64,000 nt of DNA, taken from assembly GCF_033118175.1 (NCBI RefSeq), contig NC_083685.1, positions 131,023,501-131,087,500 on the forward strand, in the 5' to 3' direction. Below the pieces are notes generated by a model. That model did no database searches. It saw nothing but the letters and a program-made list of their open reading frames with translations, and was not told the origin of the DNA. Shown piece by piece: positions 32,403 to 44,411 of this stretch (positions are counted from its first letter, which is position 1; every line of letters starts with the position of its first letter). The position numbers were made by a program, and so were the translations under genes. The stretch is from Dama dama. Its lineage: Eukaryota; Chordata; Mammalia; Artiodactyla; Cervidae.

Positions 32403-34526
32403 AAAGTATGAAAAAGAAAAATACTACAAGAAAAATATGCATGGATAGGCCTTTGAAAGTGTATGGATTCACCATCACACACACACACACTCTAAATAAG
32501 AATGTAGAAAACATTTTAAAAGAAAAAAAAAATTCCCTTAAATCCGATTTGTTTCCAATCCACATGCCCAAATGCATCAATGAAAATGCTGAAGAAGAAA
32601 AATGGATAACAGAAGTGGGATCTTGGTCAGAGAAAGGGCCTCTGATGTTGGAAGAAATACCACTCTCAGTAGAAAAGTGCTCCCAGATTCTTAACTTTGA
32701 GAGGTAGCTGGTGGGGACAGGCAGAGGTGATCCCCCAGGCACCACACGGGAGCCGGGGACCCGGCGTGGATAAGTGTGTCGTGGGCACAGTGACGGGTCC
32801 TGGGTCCGGGAATCTTCTCCACGCGCACTTCGCGCAGGACTGTGACCCACAGTAGCTGGGACACATGAGCGTGTTCACGGGAGCCCGGGCTGGACCAGAA
32901 TTCACGTGGAACGTGGAGAGAGCAAGCTCTGACTGTAAGTGCCCCACTCCCCCGACCTGTGAGAAGCCAGACTGGGAAACGAAGCTGGCTATGAGAAACC
33001 TCCGCCGACGTCAAGGCATTTCTGCAAAGATGCAAGGTTCTCGGGACCCTTGCTAGCCTGTTAGGAAAACACTTCTTCTTCTGAAGGAAATGATGTTTCT
33101 ATTTTTCTTTCCAGCCTTAAACAGGCCCTGCATGCAGGCCAGAGCTAAATGCCACTCAGACCAACAGTTCTGACTTTTTTCAAAACACATGCTGGTCACC
33201 AGTTTGGCTGAAGCGTCCAGTGACCTGCAGCGGTCAGTGAGATGGGGAGGGTCAGACAGGGCGGGAACTCCGTCGTATCTGTGGGTGCTGGGCTGGGTTT
33301 TACACATTTACAGCCGCCCTCACTCCCCAGGTTCAGGCCGAGAGGAGTGATGCAGAGAAGCTAGAGAGGGTGGGATGAGCAGAGATAGGAGGCTGATTCA
33401 TTTGTTTATCCGGATGACTGAGCTCCACTTCCCTGGGCACTTTGTCAGTGTCTGTGGCTTAGGAAATGTTCCTTCGCAGCCTCATCAAGTCCACATCCTT
33501 CCATGTGCCCGGTATTTCCACGAAAGAAGGAAAAACCAGGGTAAGCACAGGGTCTGTGTTTTGGTGGGCCTTATAATGATACACTAGCTGAGATAATTAC
33601 AATAGGCCATGCATTCCAAGCCCCAAACAGAGGAGAACTGGGAGAATCAGTCAACGCTGGTCACGACCCTCTTCCCAAAGAGTCACAGAGGGAGATGAGG
33701 TCTCCCTGAGTGTTCCTGACCCAAGCAGTGTCTCCAGACCGCTCACGTAATCTGTGGCTAGAAATACGACCCAGATCGACAGGATTCTTGGACAGGAAGG
33801 AACTTTCAAGTCATCACCTAGGCTTGCACTTTTCTAATTAACATCTCACAGAACTTTAAACAATAAAATATGTGGACCACGGAAAAAAATGCTTCCATGG
33901 ATCCAAGCACCTTAGGAGATTCCAGGTGAAAGAGTTGGGGGTTTTCTTCACCAAGGAGACAGTCATGGAATCTCCGACTTTTCCAGGGTCTCTGTCCTCT
34001 GCCTCTGGCTCTGGGGATGGAACCCGGCAGCAGCGAGGCTGTGCCCTCTCTGGGCCCAGGCTGCACGCAGCTCTGGTGCTGTGGTGGTCTCCCGTGGAGG
34101 GGGGAGGCTGTCTTGAGGGCTCCTCACAGCTGCGGGAGAGTGACCCATCGAGGGCTGGAGCCTCCCATGACTGCGGCTCAGCCTACAGCTGACCGCACCT
34201 GCGTGAGACCCCTGTGACCACAGCCTCGGCGAGCCGGGTTGACTCTCAGCAACCAAAGAGATGATGACAAGTCAGTGTTTCAGCCTTTGGGCCTGGCACA
34301 TGGCAGATGGTCAGTAAGTATTACTACATGGATGCAGGAATGACCAGCCAGTGTTGTAAACATGAACCTTGCAGAGGGGGCCAGGGCCTGGGATGTTTCC
34401 TAAATGTGACAGCTGAAGACCAGTCGTACAGACAGGGCTTGAAGGAATGCTGGCTGGAGCGGCCCTGAAGTAGAGGATGGGAATGGTGCCCAGTAGGAAA
34501 CACTGGTCCAGTCGTGCATGACAGTG
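32403..34526. other. Intergenic, no gene
   Basis: Contains an AC run at 32,476-32,491. The rest is unique-looking, with no gene supported. Confidence 0.45.
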
Positions 34527-34730
34527 GGGCTTCCCAGGTGCCTCATTGGTTAAGAACCCGCCTGCCAATGCAGGAGACACAGGTTCCATCCCTGGGTCGG
34601 GAAGATCCCCTGGAGGAGGAAGTGACCACCCGCTCCAGTGTTCTTGCCTGGAGAATCCCATGGGCAGAGGAGCCTGGCGGGCTACAGTCCACGGGGTCAC
34701 AAAGAGTCAGACACGACTGAGCATACACAA
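34527..34730 (+). mobile_element. Bov-tA SINE
   Basis: Full-length copy from 'ggggcttcccaggtgcctca' to 'gtcagacacgactgagcat'. Its reading frames give the usual SINE peptides (for example 'GIPPNAGDTGSIPGSG'-like text), which are not genes. Confidence 0.9.
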
Positions 34731-37700
34731 TGTCAACACCCTTGATGTTCTAGATTAGAGCAGTGAGGCCCAAGTCAGTGAAGGGAGCTGCCTAAAGGAA
34801 ACGGCTCATCTGTAGACCCCACCTAGGAACTAGCTCCTCTTTCTAGCTGGAGTGAAGGAGTGTGGGCAGAGTGGTTTCACTCACGGAGGCCCATTTAGCT
34901 AATAAATCTACCAGGCTTCTCACCAGGTAACTCTCGTTTTGCTCCGTGATAACAGTCTTCGTTTCCAGTGAGCTGTTCTCCCTAAGACTCTCTTAAACGG
35001 TAGACTCCCAAAGAGGGTATAAGAGTATCTGTTAGCCTCACGTCTAGACTAAGTTCAGTTCTGAAAACAACAGAATCTAAGGGAACATCGTGGGCCTTTG
35101 GCTTTAAAATATTTGCCTGGTGGAAATCCTTGCTTAAAACTGAAATGTCTAGAAGAAGGAACTTAACTGTAGTAGATATTGGTGAGGATCCAGATTCCAA
35201 AATTCCTTCACTCTTATGTTTCAAGTTGCGTTTTTCTTCCTCTATGGAGAGATAAATAATATGATCTGAGGGTTGATTCAGTTCTTAAAACCGTAGTGAA
35301 GAATGTTAACACAGTTCAAAATCTGGGATCTTCAACTTTTACTTCTCAGATACGATTACAGCCCACGCCTCTACTTCCTAATCAAGCGTCCATATCCAAG
35401 AGGCACTTCAGCAGTTGAACAAAAGTTTCATCTAATTATCTGCTTTTCCTACATTGAATTGACCAACCATGTATCTCTTCCTGGCTTTATCAAAGGGGCT
35501 GCCAGGGTGGAAGCACAGCCAATTCTAAGCGAGTGGTAGTTAGCAGGCTCAAAATTGATCATGCATTTTAGTCTCAGTAACTTGCAATTTCTACACCCTT
35601 TGATAACCCACTTTAAAGAGCAAACCTCCTTTAATGACAAGGCTTAAAAGAGATGACCTTTCTGAACAAAATATGAAAGCCGAGAGGAGATAGTCCTTTT
35701 AAGGAAACTGTGGATGAGGATGACCTTGTGTTCTGAAACTTTCCCCCCACATTTTTGATGTTTTTACCTTTCTTTTTTACTCTTGGAAAGAAAGCTAGGA
35801 CAGCCCTGCCTTCTGCAGATGGGAACGTGTTTCAGTGAGAAGACTGCTAATTGTCGGCTCCAGCTCACAGGTCCCCTCTGCCCGTCTCCGCTGAGGCCTT
35901 TAACGAGGTCGTGCGGGTGTATGCTGTTCCCACCAAGTCGGGCTGCCACGTGCTGCTCCAGGACGAGGTTTGACCCTGGCCCTTTCCTGCGGGCCACAGT
36001 CCAGCCTCCCGCAGACTAAGAAGCAAGCCTGTCCGTCTCTGCCCCCTCTCGTCCTCTTTTTTCTCTGCGGTGCCCTGGGTGGCTGCCATCTGGGCCGCAG
36101 CCAAACCTGGGGTCAGAGCCCTGAGGCGCTCACTGCGGGGGATGCGGAGACGGGGGTCAAACAAAGCCCTGACACATGCTGACGACCGGGACCAGCGTTC
36201 ATGTGAGCCCTTCTCCAGCCGACCCTGTGTTGGACAGACATGCTCACCAACGACACGGTGACCCCACGACTGCTCAGTGTGGCCCGCCCTGCCTGTTGAC
36301 GACGGCGGGTTGATGTGTAAGGAGCACAGGTGCCTGGCTCACGGGTAGAGCCGATAATAACTGCGGGAAATGCAGCTGAATCAGGTATTGGTGATGAACA
36401 GCTGGTCTTCCACAATGAGACGCATTGTCCCTAATGTATCTCCTGGGCACTCACTTCCTCTCCCAGTAGCCATGTAAATACTGAGTGCCCCCCTCAGCAA
36501 GGAATTTGCAACGTGCTAAGCGCAGTCTCTCTCTCTCTCCCCCCTGTAGCAGAGGATGTTCACAGGAACACCGGTGTTGGCCACCCAATCCCTGTCACAC
36601 AGAACCCAACCAACCAGTGTTTCAGTCCGCTGACTCCCAGAGCGGAACAGGATCTGGGTAATGGCAAAGGTTCACCCGCGTTTGTAATTTCATAACCCTT
36701 GAAATAAGGAAAAGAAAGAATAGCAGGCAACTTTCCAAAACACCTACTGATATTTACTCACGGAGAACAAACACTCGGAGAGGGAGCTGGGCTCAAGCAT
36801 ATAACACCATTGGCAAAGCATTTTCACTTCAAGCCGCTAATAACCTGCCTGCCTGATGAAACCTGCTGCCGGTCGACCTGCTGTCCACGGTCTGGACAGA
36901 AGAACTAAAAATCAATCATGGCGTCACAATGGCTCCCTTCCGAGCACTGAGTCACAGTCTGGTACCAACTGCCTTCCCTGGTCGGGTCGTCGTTATAGCA
37001 CCCGACACAATTTCGCTTTTTCCCAAACAGTCTTTAGCCCGGTGCTACCATTTATTTTACAGGCAAGGAAAACCCGAGCTTCCAGAGCACAAAGACTTGT
37101 GTTCCTGGAGGAGGGGCCGGCCGAGACAGTTCAGCGCAAGAGCGCGAGGCTGCTCACCGCCTGCGGTCAGCAGGCAGCGGTCAGGCTGACCTGGGCCTGG
37201 CTTTGGACGTGGCAGTAAAATCTGCTGCTCCCTCATCATCCTCACGTCTCAGCCACAGCACGAAACGGGTAAACAACCCTCAGGCAGCAGATGAGGAGAC
37301 GGGCGTGGGAAAGAGGGAAGAACTTGAAAAACTGTGAATAAACGTCCTGCCCTGCCCTGTCCCTTCGCAGTAAACCAGACGACTCCAGCCCCGCCCACGG
37401 CCCAGAGTTTTCCAGCGGCTCACAGGGCCCGAGGCACGCGGCCCAGCGCAGCCAAGGGAACGCGACCCTCGGCTGCAGTCCAGCGTCTCCTTGGCAAGGT
37501 GGGGCTGGCCCGCGAGCACAGCGCTGCTTCCCGGCCTCTGGGTGGGCACCAAAACGCCAGACTCTCCGCGAGGACGGCGGACCCAGCACATTCATTCCAC
37601 CATCACTTGCCAGGGTGTTGAGCGGCCTCTCAACCCATCTCAACATTCAGAGGCTTCCGTAAGGAGCATCCATTGAGGTTATAATTAAACCACAGCCATA

Positions 37701-37820
37701 AAATCAGAGATCAAGCAGGTAACAGTAAAACCACAGCTGCCACACAAAATTCGTACCCTACTCTGCCTCTAGAGGCCAGATGAGATTGGAGACCAACATG
37801 ACAGGGACTTGGACTCACGT
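34731..37820. other. Intergenic DNA downstream of CEP112, no gene
   Basis: 34,960-35,760 is AT-rich and repeat-poor. 35,780-36,400 and 36,850-37,600 are GC-moderate. A short CT run lies at 36,526-36,540 and a MIR-like piece near 37,045-37,085. None of the open frames (up to 134 codons) shows a domain I recognise or fitting splice sites. Confidence 0.45.
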
Positions 37821-38436
37821 CAGGTGACTCAGCGATTTTTATTCTCAAGAAACACGCTATGTATGGATGTGATCTTTGACCTGACATAAGATATTTTTTC
37901 CCCATACCACGATTTTAGATGGTCAGTATTTTCCGGGGAAAAAAATACCATGTCATCTTTATGAGGTGCAATAAAAATGTACAAATAAAACTGATAAGTA
38001 CAAAATAATATTTTAATAATATATGAACATGAAGATAATGCAAACATGTTAAAAATATTGATATGATGCTACAAACGTGATTTGGAGCAGCGGCAACTGG
38101 TAAAATTCTATACAAAGGCATCCACGAGGCATTGCGACGAATCATTTCTTTCCTTCAAATCAGCAATTCTCAAGACACACTCAAATGCACACAAATATGG
38201 AAAGTGGAAATAAAGGAATGTTAAAAAAAATAGGCAGAAACACAAAACCAGCCATTGGTGTGAGTGATGGATGTTTTTATGATCTTAATTACATTTAAGT
38301 ATCAAAAAATGCCACTGGTCTCACAGTTTACTTAACAATATCCGAATCTTCAAACCTGCTGGAAGAAATCCGCAGTGCGGCTGGGATGGCTGGATCCACC
38401 GCTCTCTCCGGGGTGACCCAGGGGGCTTCCACGTGG
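37820..38436 (-). other. CEP112: CEP112 3' untranslated region
   Basis: AT-rich DNA after the stop codon, without SINE insertions. Two poly(A) signals occur on the minus strand: ATTAAA at 38,017-38,012 and canonical AATAAA at 37,843-37,838. These predict 3' UTRs of roughly 440 or 620 bases. The left end given is an estimate, 15 to 20 bases past the second signal. Confidence 0.7.
37838..37843 (-). terminator. CEP112: Poly(A) signal AATAAA of CEP112
   Basis: The plus strand reads TTTATT; it is the only canonical AATAAA on the minus strand between the stop codon and 37,800. A weaker ATTAAA lies at 38,012-38,017. Confidence 0.65.
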
Positions 38437-38440
38437 TCAC
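38437..38440 (-). CDS. CEP112: CEP112 terminal exon: last coding base and stop codon
   Basis: The acceptor TTCTGCCTTTCAG| is followed on the minus strand by G TGA. The G completes the arginine codon begun in the penultimate exon and TGA at 38,439-38,437 ends the protein as ...QGRR. Only one coding base plus the stop lies in this exon. The ending QGRR matches the mammalian CEP112 C-terminus as I recall it, which strongly supports this junction over read-through. Confidence 0.9.
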
Positions 38441-38649
38441 CTGAAAGGCAGAACCCAGAGTTAACGGCTTTCTTGGCGTCCTGGCCTGTCCAAAGTCACA
38501 TATGCTCTAATTCAGGAGGAAGAGCTGGATGTGGGGTGGAAGGGCTGCTTGATGTCAAAACTTCATCATAGACACCCAGAAGGGATCAAGTCTTGTCTAT
38601 ACCAAGGAAGAGAAGCTTTTGAAAAGTGAATGAGTCACAGAGTTTTCAC

Positions 38650-38840
38650 TTTTTAAAAAACGATTGCAGTCTAGTTGATTTACAATACTGTGTGTTTCAG
38701 CGGTATGGCTCACTGATTTGTGTGTGTGTGTATATTTATACATGTGCTTCTTTCCGATTCTTCTCCCTTAGAGGCTATTTCAGGACACTGCACAGAGTCC
38801 CCTGTGCGGTACGGTGGGTCCCCCGTTGTTCACCTGAGCC
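38650..38840 (-). mobile_element. L1 3' UTR remnant
   Basis: The blocks 'tagttgatttacaatactgt', 'gtatatttatacatg' and 'cagagtcccctgtgcggtac' correspond to the common mammalian L1 3' UTR pattern 'gttgatttacaat ... agttccctgtgctatac'. It lies in the last CEP112 intron, about 210 bp from the terminal exon. Confidence 0.55.
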
Positions 38841-39452
38841 ATGTATGGCAGGGCCTTCCAAGTTTTTACTTTTAATTCGATGCCAGACAAATGGCTCAGC
38901 TTTTCACTGAACAGGAGGAAGGCAGTTGGGGCAGGTAAACGGGACCCAGGTCAGTGACGTCTCAAGAGCCTTTGACCAGAACGGTCTCCTGCGTCCCTGA
39001 GACGGGGGCCCTGGGGACTTCGGGGTCCTGGCTAGCGCGGTGACCTCACTGAGCGTTTATCTCGGGGGCCGGGAGCTCCTGCGTCCATGCTGAGCGCAGG
39101 GGATGTGGGCCCTGAAGCGGTGGGCGACCAGGACCGCGTCAGCCCACCGTCTCAGGAGGGAGACCTGCTCCGTAACCTGCAGCCGGGCTTGCAGAGCACA
39201 TCCCGTGCTGACCCCGCCGCAGCCCAGGCCCGTCAGGTGGCGCTGGCCCTCGTCCGGGCGGCACTGACGAAGCACTAAGATGACGCTGGGGTCGGGGGAG
39301 GGGTCCTCCCATGCAGGCTCTTTACTAAAAATTAGTCTTTCTGACACTGATAATTTGTGCCTGTTAATGAAGACTCTAGCTCCCGGGCAGGAGACCCCCG
39401 GGTGAGACGGGTGAGACGCGCAGGTGGCCAAGAGACCCGTGGGCGGCCGTAC
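38841..39452. other. Last CEP112 intron, remaining part
   Basis: GC-rich with no repeat recognised from 38,940. It includes the open extension of the penultimate exon down to 39,332. Confidence 0.6.
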
Positions 39453-39517
39453 CTTCTGCCCTGGTAGGCGGTCAGCTCGTCCTGTAGGACAGATGCCCGC
39501 TTCTGCAGGAAGTTGAC
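39453..39517 (-). CDS. CEP112: CEP112 penultimate exon
   Basis: A 65 bp exon encoding 21 full codons, VNFLQKRASVLQDELTAYQGR, plus two bases (AG) of a split arginine codon. The acceptor is TTTTCCAG|GTCAAC. The donor is GGCAGAAG|GTACGG, a weak donor with C at +4 instead of A/G-rich consensus. The 65 bp length gives phase 2, which the terminal exon completes exactly (AG|G = Arg, then TGA). If the intron were kept, the frame would run on for 39 residues to a stop at 39,332, giving a different C-terminus rich in Arg, Ser and Pro. Confidence 0.94.
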
Positions 39518-41131
39518 CTGGAAAAGAGGCCCCGGGTGAGAGGGGGTACAGACGGTTTCCTCAGCGGCGCGGCAGGGTCGCAGACCCTGGGGCGAGGCAG
39601 GCCCCTGGGAAGCGGATGCTGTGGCTCCCATGGACCACATCCCCACCCCCGCACACCGCCAGAGGCTGCAGAGGCCGGCTCACACCCCACATCGCAGAGA
39701 CGAGGGGGCCGGCCGTCCTGGCGGTTTGTCTCCGCCTCCTCCATCACTGCCTTCCGCCCCTCGTCCTCCCGATCGCGGGCCCTGACACAGGCCTCCTGCC
39801 CACGGCCCACTCCCGGCTCAGGGTCTCGGCTCCCGCCCACCTCGCCGCCTCTGCGTGCGGGCGGGTCTCTCCTGCTCTGTTAGCGATTATCCAGCTGCCC
39901 GTGTGAGAGCCCTTCCGTGCGGGGTGGGGGCCCTGGAGCACCTGTGTGCCCCCTTGGTCTCTTCAGGGCAGAGACGTGGCTGGCACCCCCAGCTGCTGAC
40001 GGAAGGAAGGAGTGAGCTGGAAGCAGACCTCCGTCTGCCCCAGAGACCCCCGGGATCCCCGGGGCTGCAGAGGCGGTGCTCTGCTGTGCACTGTGCTTGT
40101 ATCAGGCCAACTTGGACTCAGTTCCTGGCGTGGCTCCCACGGCTCTAGAAAGTTCTTTTTGCTTCTGACACTCACCTGTGAACCGGGGTGAACGACAGCC
40201 ACTTGCCAAGGTCATGGGATGTCATGAAGCCACTGATTCTGGGGCAGGTGCCTAGTCCTGAGCTCTGGGCCGGTACCGCCCGTGGCCCTGGCCCTGACAG
40301 CCCACCAGTGGAGCTGGGGCGAGGGGCGCGGGGACCTGAGCTGCCCCCAGGCCTGCAGGGCACGGCCGAGGGGTCCCGAAGCGCAGAGCGCCGGCTCTGG
40401 GCCCCATGCCACACAATTAAAGACACCTGTCTCAGGAGGAAACTCAAAGGCACTTTATACAACCACTCAGGAGTGGTTTTCCGATGACTGATACGTCTCT
40501 TAATGCAATCAGAGTCGGTGGCATCCAATCACTTCAGAACCGTGTGCTCTCGCCCCTTCTGAACGAAACCATGGCAACGGTGGCTCCCGAGCCACAGTTA
40601 TGCCCGAGAGGCCAGCTGGCAAAGCAGAAAGCCTGCCTGCAGGAGCAGCCTGCGGGGCTCGTCTCCAGGGGCGCACGCCTCACCCGGGTCTCAAGTCTTC
40701 CTGGTGCCCCAGTGTGCCCCGGGACAGTTCATGCGGTCCAGGGACGGCCACCTCCCTGCCCCCAGCATGCTTTGCAACCAGAATTCCAACACTTTTTACA
40801 AACACGGCACCTGTGCTTTCAAACCGAATCTTCCCTCTGCCCGGCCTGGGGCTCGTGCAGCTGCTCACTCGGGCCCGCATGCAGCTGACAGCCCTCGCCT
40901 TCTGGGTCAACGTTCAGTTTTAGGAACTGAAGCACTTCTGTTACAGTGAACGATATGAATGATAATGGAAGCCCTGCAGGTGGATATCAGATTTCTGTCT
41001 TTCTAAAACAATAACTCCTCTGCAGGTGCTAGGTCCCACACAGCCGGCCCCGAGGAAGGGCTCCTACGCAGTTAGGGGAGAACCACACCTGAAGGAGAGC
41101 TTTTCATGTAAATAAAGATGATGTAACCCTA
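39518..41131. other. CEP112 intron, repeat-poor part
   Basis: GC-rich unique-looking DNA up to about 40,900, then mixed. Many open frames overlap in several frames (up to 134 codons); none shows a domain or conserved splice pattern. Confidence 0.5.
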
Positions 41132-41346
41132 AGGGCTTCCCCAGTGGCTCAGGGGTAAAGGATCCGCCTGCAATGCAGGAGGCGCAGGAGATGCGGGTTT
41201 GATCCCTGGGTGGGGAAGATCCCCTGGAGGAGGGCAGGGCAACCCACTCCAGTATTCTTGCCTGGAGAATCCCATGGACAGAGGAGCCTGGAGGGCTACA
41301 ATCCGTGGGGTCGTAGAGTCAGACACGACTGAGAGACTCAGCATGC
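41132..41346 (+). mobile_element. Bov-tA SINE
   Basis: Full length, from 'gggcttccccagtggctcag' to 'gtcagacacgactgagagac'. Opposite to the copy at 41,883, 537 bp away in the same intron. Confidence 0.9.
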
Positions 41347-41594
41347 ACGAACTCCTTCTGGGTTAACACTCTTTTGCCACGCTTGTTTTTGTCGGTAGGC
41401 GTGAGCACGGCTAGACTCCTTAGCTCCGGAAGTGGGAGCTAACCGTAGCACCAGGATGGATGCAATGGGCGTCTCCTTTTCAGGTAAGAGGTTTTACTGA
41501 GGGAACAGCAAAGGCACAGTGGTCACGTGCCCCACGCAGCCGCCTCACACATGTAAACAGACAATGTGACTGTCATTAAACTGGGTTATCAGTT

Positions 41595-41665
41595 TTCTTT
41601 GTAAATACATGTATTGGGCGCCTTCTCTGTGGCAGGCACTGTTCTTGGCACAGAAAGCAGAGAAA
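41595..41665 (+). repeat. L2/MIR-like fragment
   Basis: The piece 'gtattgggcgccttctctgt' and 'ggcaggcactgttcttggca' is the familiar L2 3'-end pattern. Confidence 0.5.
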
Positions 41666-41882
41666 TTTTTCTCTTGCAGAGCTTCTCCAGGAAAAAAAAA
41701 GTATCTTTTAAGTTTCTAAGTGTTTTAGAAATGGGAATATGTGAACTCTTTCTCATACTGAGTTAAAGCATTTGATTGTTTTTAAAAGTACCCATCTAAA
41801 ATCTAAAAAATTATGTATCTATAAAATATATACAGCAATTTATAAAACGTGTTTTAGAGAAAACTTCTGTAGGAAGTTTTTC

Positions 41883-42061
41883 ACACTCACACTCAGCCAC
41901 TAAGTCATGTTCGACTCTTTGTGACCCCATGGCCTGCAGCCCGCCAGGCTCCTCTGTCCATGAGATTCTCCAGGCAAGAATGCTGGAGTGGGTTGCCATT
42001 TTCTCCTCCAGGGGATCTTCCCGACTCAGCGATCGAACTTCCTGAGCCATCAGGGAAGACC
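41883..42061 (-). mobile_element. Bov-tA/BovA SINE
   Basis: Plus-strand blocks 'actctttgtgaccccatggc', 'gagattctccaggcaagaat' and 'cctgagccatcagggaagac'. A deletion removes part of the tRNA-like head ('gatcgaacttcctgagcc'). Confidence 0.88.
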
Positions 42062-42619
42062 AGGAAGTCTTAGTATCAAAACTGAAGTCAACTTTACTTT
42101 TTATAAACTACCAAGAATTACATGTTTCAGCAGAAATCTTTAACCAAATTGTTTGAATACCATGTCATTACCCTGCTTTGATCTTAAAATGCATCTTCTT
42201 ATCTCTAATAATCATATAAAATACATCAGAATAAAAACACTTCTAACTTAGCCATGTTTTTTACTTCTCCACACGTTCACATCATAAGGAGTTAGCAACG
42301 TGCTAAGTGATGGCATTTCGGGCCTGGTACCAAGAATAAAAGGGTGAGTCTGTATTGGAATGTGGACTGTAAATAAAAGTAACCATAACTGAACTTTTCA
42401 ATTTCAAGGATGCTTTCAAGAAAGTCTTATCAAGCAGAGAGTTCTTAAAATGGTCAGAAAAATTCTAAAACCTCCCCAAAACACAAAACACTTCATCCTG
42501 GGTACCAGGTTATTCCATGACACCACACTGCTTTCTGGCACCAGTTCAGAAATAAGCTTATTAATTAAAACATGCATGCCACCTGAACCCTCGGGACATT
42601 CCTGACTTCTAGTAATTAC

Positions 42620-42721
42620 CTGTGACTTTAGGGAGGAGATGGTGTCTTCAAGTTCTTGTCTTAGAGATGCCGGCATCAACCCTTTAAATTTTGTTTCGTA
42701 TTCTTGTCGTATGTAAGTTAT
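42620..42721 (-). CDS. CEP112: CEP112 coding exon (antepenultimate)
   Basis: A 102 bp, phase-0 exon encoding 34 residues, from ITYIRQEYETKFKGLMP to LEDTISSLKSQ. The acceptor is TCACTCTAG|ATAACT and the donor GTCACAG|GTAATT on the minus strand. The segment KFKGLMPASLRQELEDTI is the one that made the gene recognisable as CEP112. It breaks the coiled coil briefly at GLMPAS before heptads resume at LRQELEDTISSL. The exon is flanked on both sides by ruminant SINEs in opposite orientation (41,883-42,061 minus; 44,884-45,008 plus), which could affect its splicing. Confidence 0.94.
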
Positions 42722-44132
42722 CTAGAGTGAAAAAACAGCAGTTTTTTTAAACCACAGAAATGATTGGTTTGAATTTAAGAAATCACAGAAATATATCCAT
42801 TCATTACAAAGGTAAGTTTGTTACATGAGGTCAGAAGCCAGACAACTGGCATCTGATACGGGGAAACACAGTCACAAACGGAAAAGGAACTCAGTCTGTC
42901 CTTGAGAGTCTGGGAGAGGCAGTCCCTGTAACAGCATTTTGTTTCCCTAAAATCCTTGTTAGCACAGTTTTCAGCACCAAGCAAGGAACACACGTGTCCC
43001 CACTCTCATGATGCACACGTGATGCTGATCCTGCTCCTCCTTCTTGTCCGGGGAGTGGATGGTGGTCCTGCTGCGCTGTGTGTGAGGACGGCCCACAGCC
43101 TGTGGTCAGGCGGCTCGGACACCCCCTCCGTGCCTGGGTGTCTGGTACCGTCACGGGATTATGAAGATACCAGTGAAGGGAAACCTGCACAACCACGTCT
43201 CAAGTCCCCGAACACGTGGACCAGAGCAGAGCACCCTCATCACCACGAGTATGTCTGATTCACGAGTTTCCCTCTGCCTCCAGAATATGTCCAGGTCTTG
43301 TTCTGCTCACGGGTGGCCACTGGGCTTGTCAAGGAGAAGATAGTGGCTCGTCAAGCTACAAACAGGTCCTGAAGGTCGAGGAGAGTCTGGAAGAGTGTGT
43401 CTGAGCAGGATGAAGAGGCGTGTTTGTGTGGGTCTGAGTGTGAGTGTGTCCTTCCCGCTGTCTTTCTCCAGCTCTGTTCCTTTTTCTTTCTCCTAATCTG
43501 AGATGCTATGGAATTTGAGAATTTGTTGCATGTGTTGTGGGGACTTAACTGGATATTAAAGCTGAGTTGCAGTGTACCCCACAGACAATTCATTGGACAC
43601 ACCTGGAAACAGGCCCCAGACTGTGAAAATAAGTGTGACTGAGTTCAGTTAGACAAGTCAATGGACTTATTGAGCATGTTAAAATTACTAGCCTTTAATT
43701 CCAAAAGTCTCTTATACTAGACTAAATTAGGGAAGAAATGTGCTCTAACAGTTTATTTTACTACCTACTAAACCCACAGCAAGGGTTCTTGAATGTAATT
43801 TTAAAAATTTTTGGCAAAGTATTTTTTGAGGTATGTTATAATCTTGTGATTTATATCCAAAGGGAAAAGAAAAAGGATGAAAATGATCTTCGCCACTGAT
43901 GAAATGTTTGATTCTTCCCATTTTATCTTCTTGGACTTAAGTCCAATAGTAACATCAACTGACTTAAATGAAAGGCAAACACCAAGAAAAACACACGACT
44001 TCTAAACCAGACCTTAGGGGCAACCTTAGCAAGGTCCCACAGGCTATGATATTGACGGTTTTTTTCTATCATTCAACACTGGCTCTGAAATTTTGAGCTA
44101 CTACCCTGTTTTATTTTACAAAATAATTTTAT
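42722..44132. other. CEP112 intron, nothing recognised
   Basis: Unique-looking AT-rich to mixed DNA, no supported feature. Confidence 0.5.
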
Positions 44133-44411
44133 GTGTTTACTTTTCCTGTGCTGGGTCTTCACGACCGCGAGGGCATTCTCCAGTGGTGTCAGGCAGGGGC
44201 TGCTCTCCAGGTGCGGTGTGTGGGCGTCCCGTTGACTGGCTTCTCGCTGCTGGGCCGGGGCTCCAGGCACATGGGCTCAGCCGGGGAGGCTCCGGGGCTC
44301 TACAGTAGCTGTGACCCACGGGCTTGGTTGCTGTGGGATGTGGGATCTTCCCGGACCAGGGACTGGACCTGTGTCTCCTCTGCCTGTGTTGGCAGCCGCC
44401 AGGGAAGCCCC
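44133..44411 (-). mobile_element. CHR-2-type SINE, nearly full length
   Basis: In reverse the element runs from 'ggggcttccctggcggct' (tRNA-Glu-like head near 44,411) to the 'gtgctgggtcttcacgac' end near 44,150. Plus-strand blocks such as 'gtgggatcttcccggaccag' are diagnostic for this cetartiodactyl family. Confidence 0.8.

Noticed and set aside
34527..34730. tRNA-like A/B-box sequence
   Set aside because: It belongs to the tRNA-Glu-derived head of a Bov-tA SINE, as do the other tRNA-like heads in the window. No true tRNA gene was seen.
39230..39243. CTCF-like word CCGTCAGGTGGCGC
   Set aside because: Two of fourteen consensus positions mismatch, and a single partial match is common by chance in GC-rich DNA.
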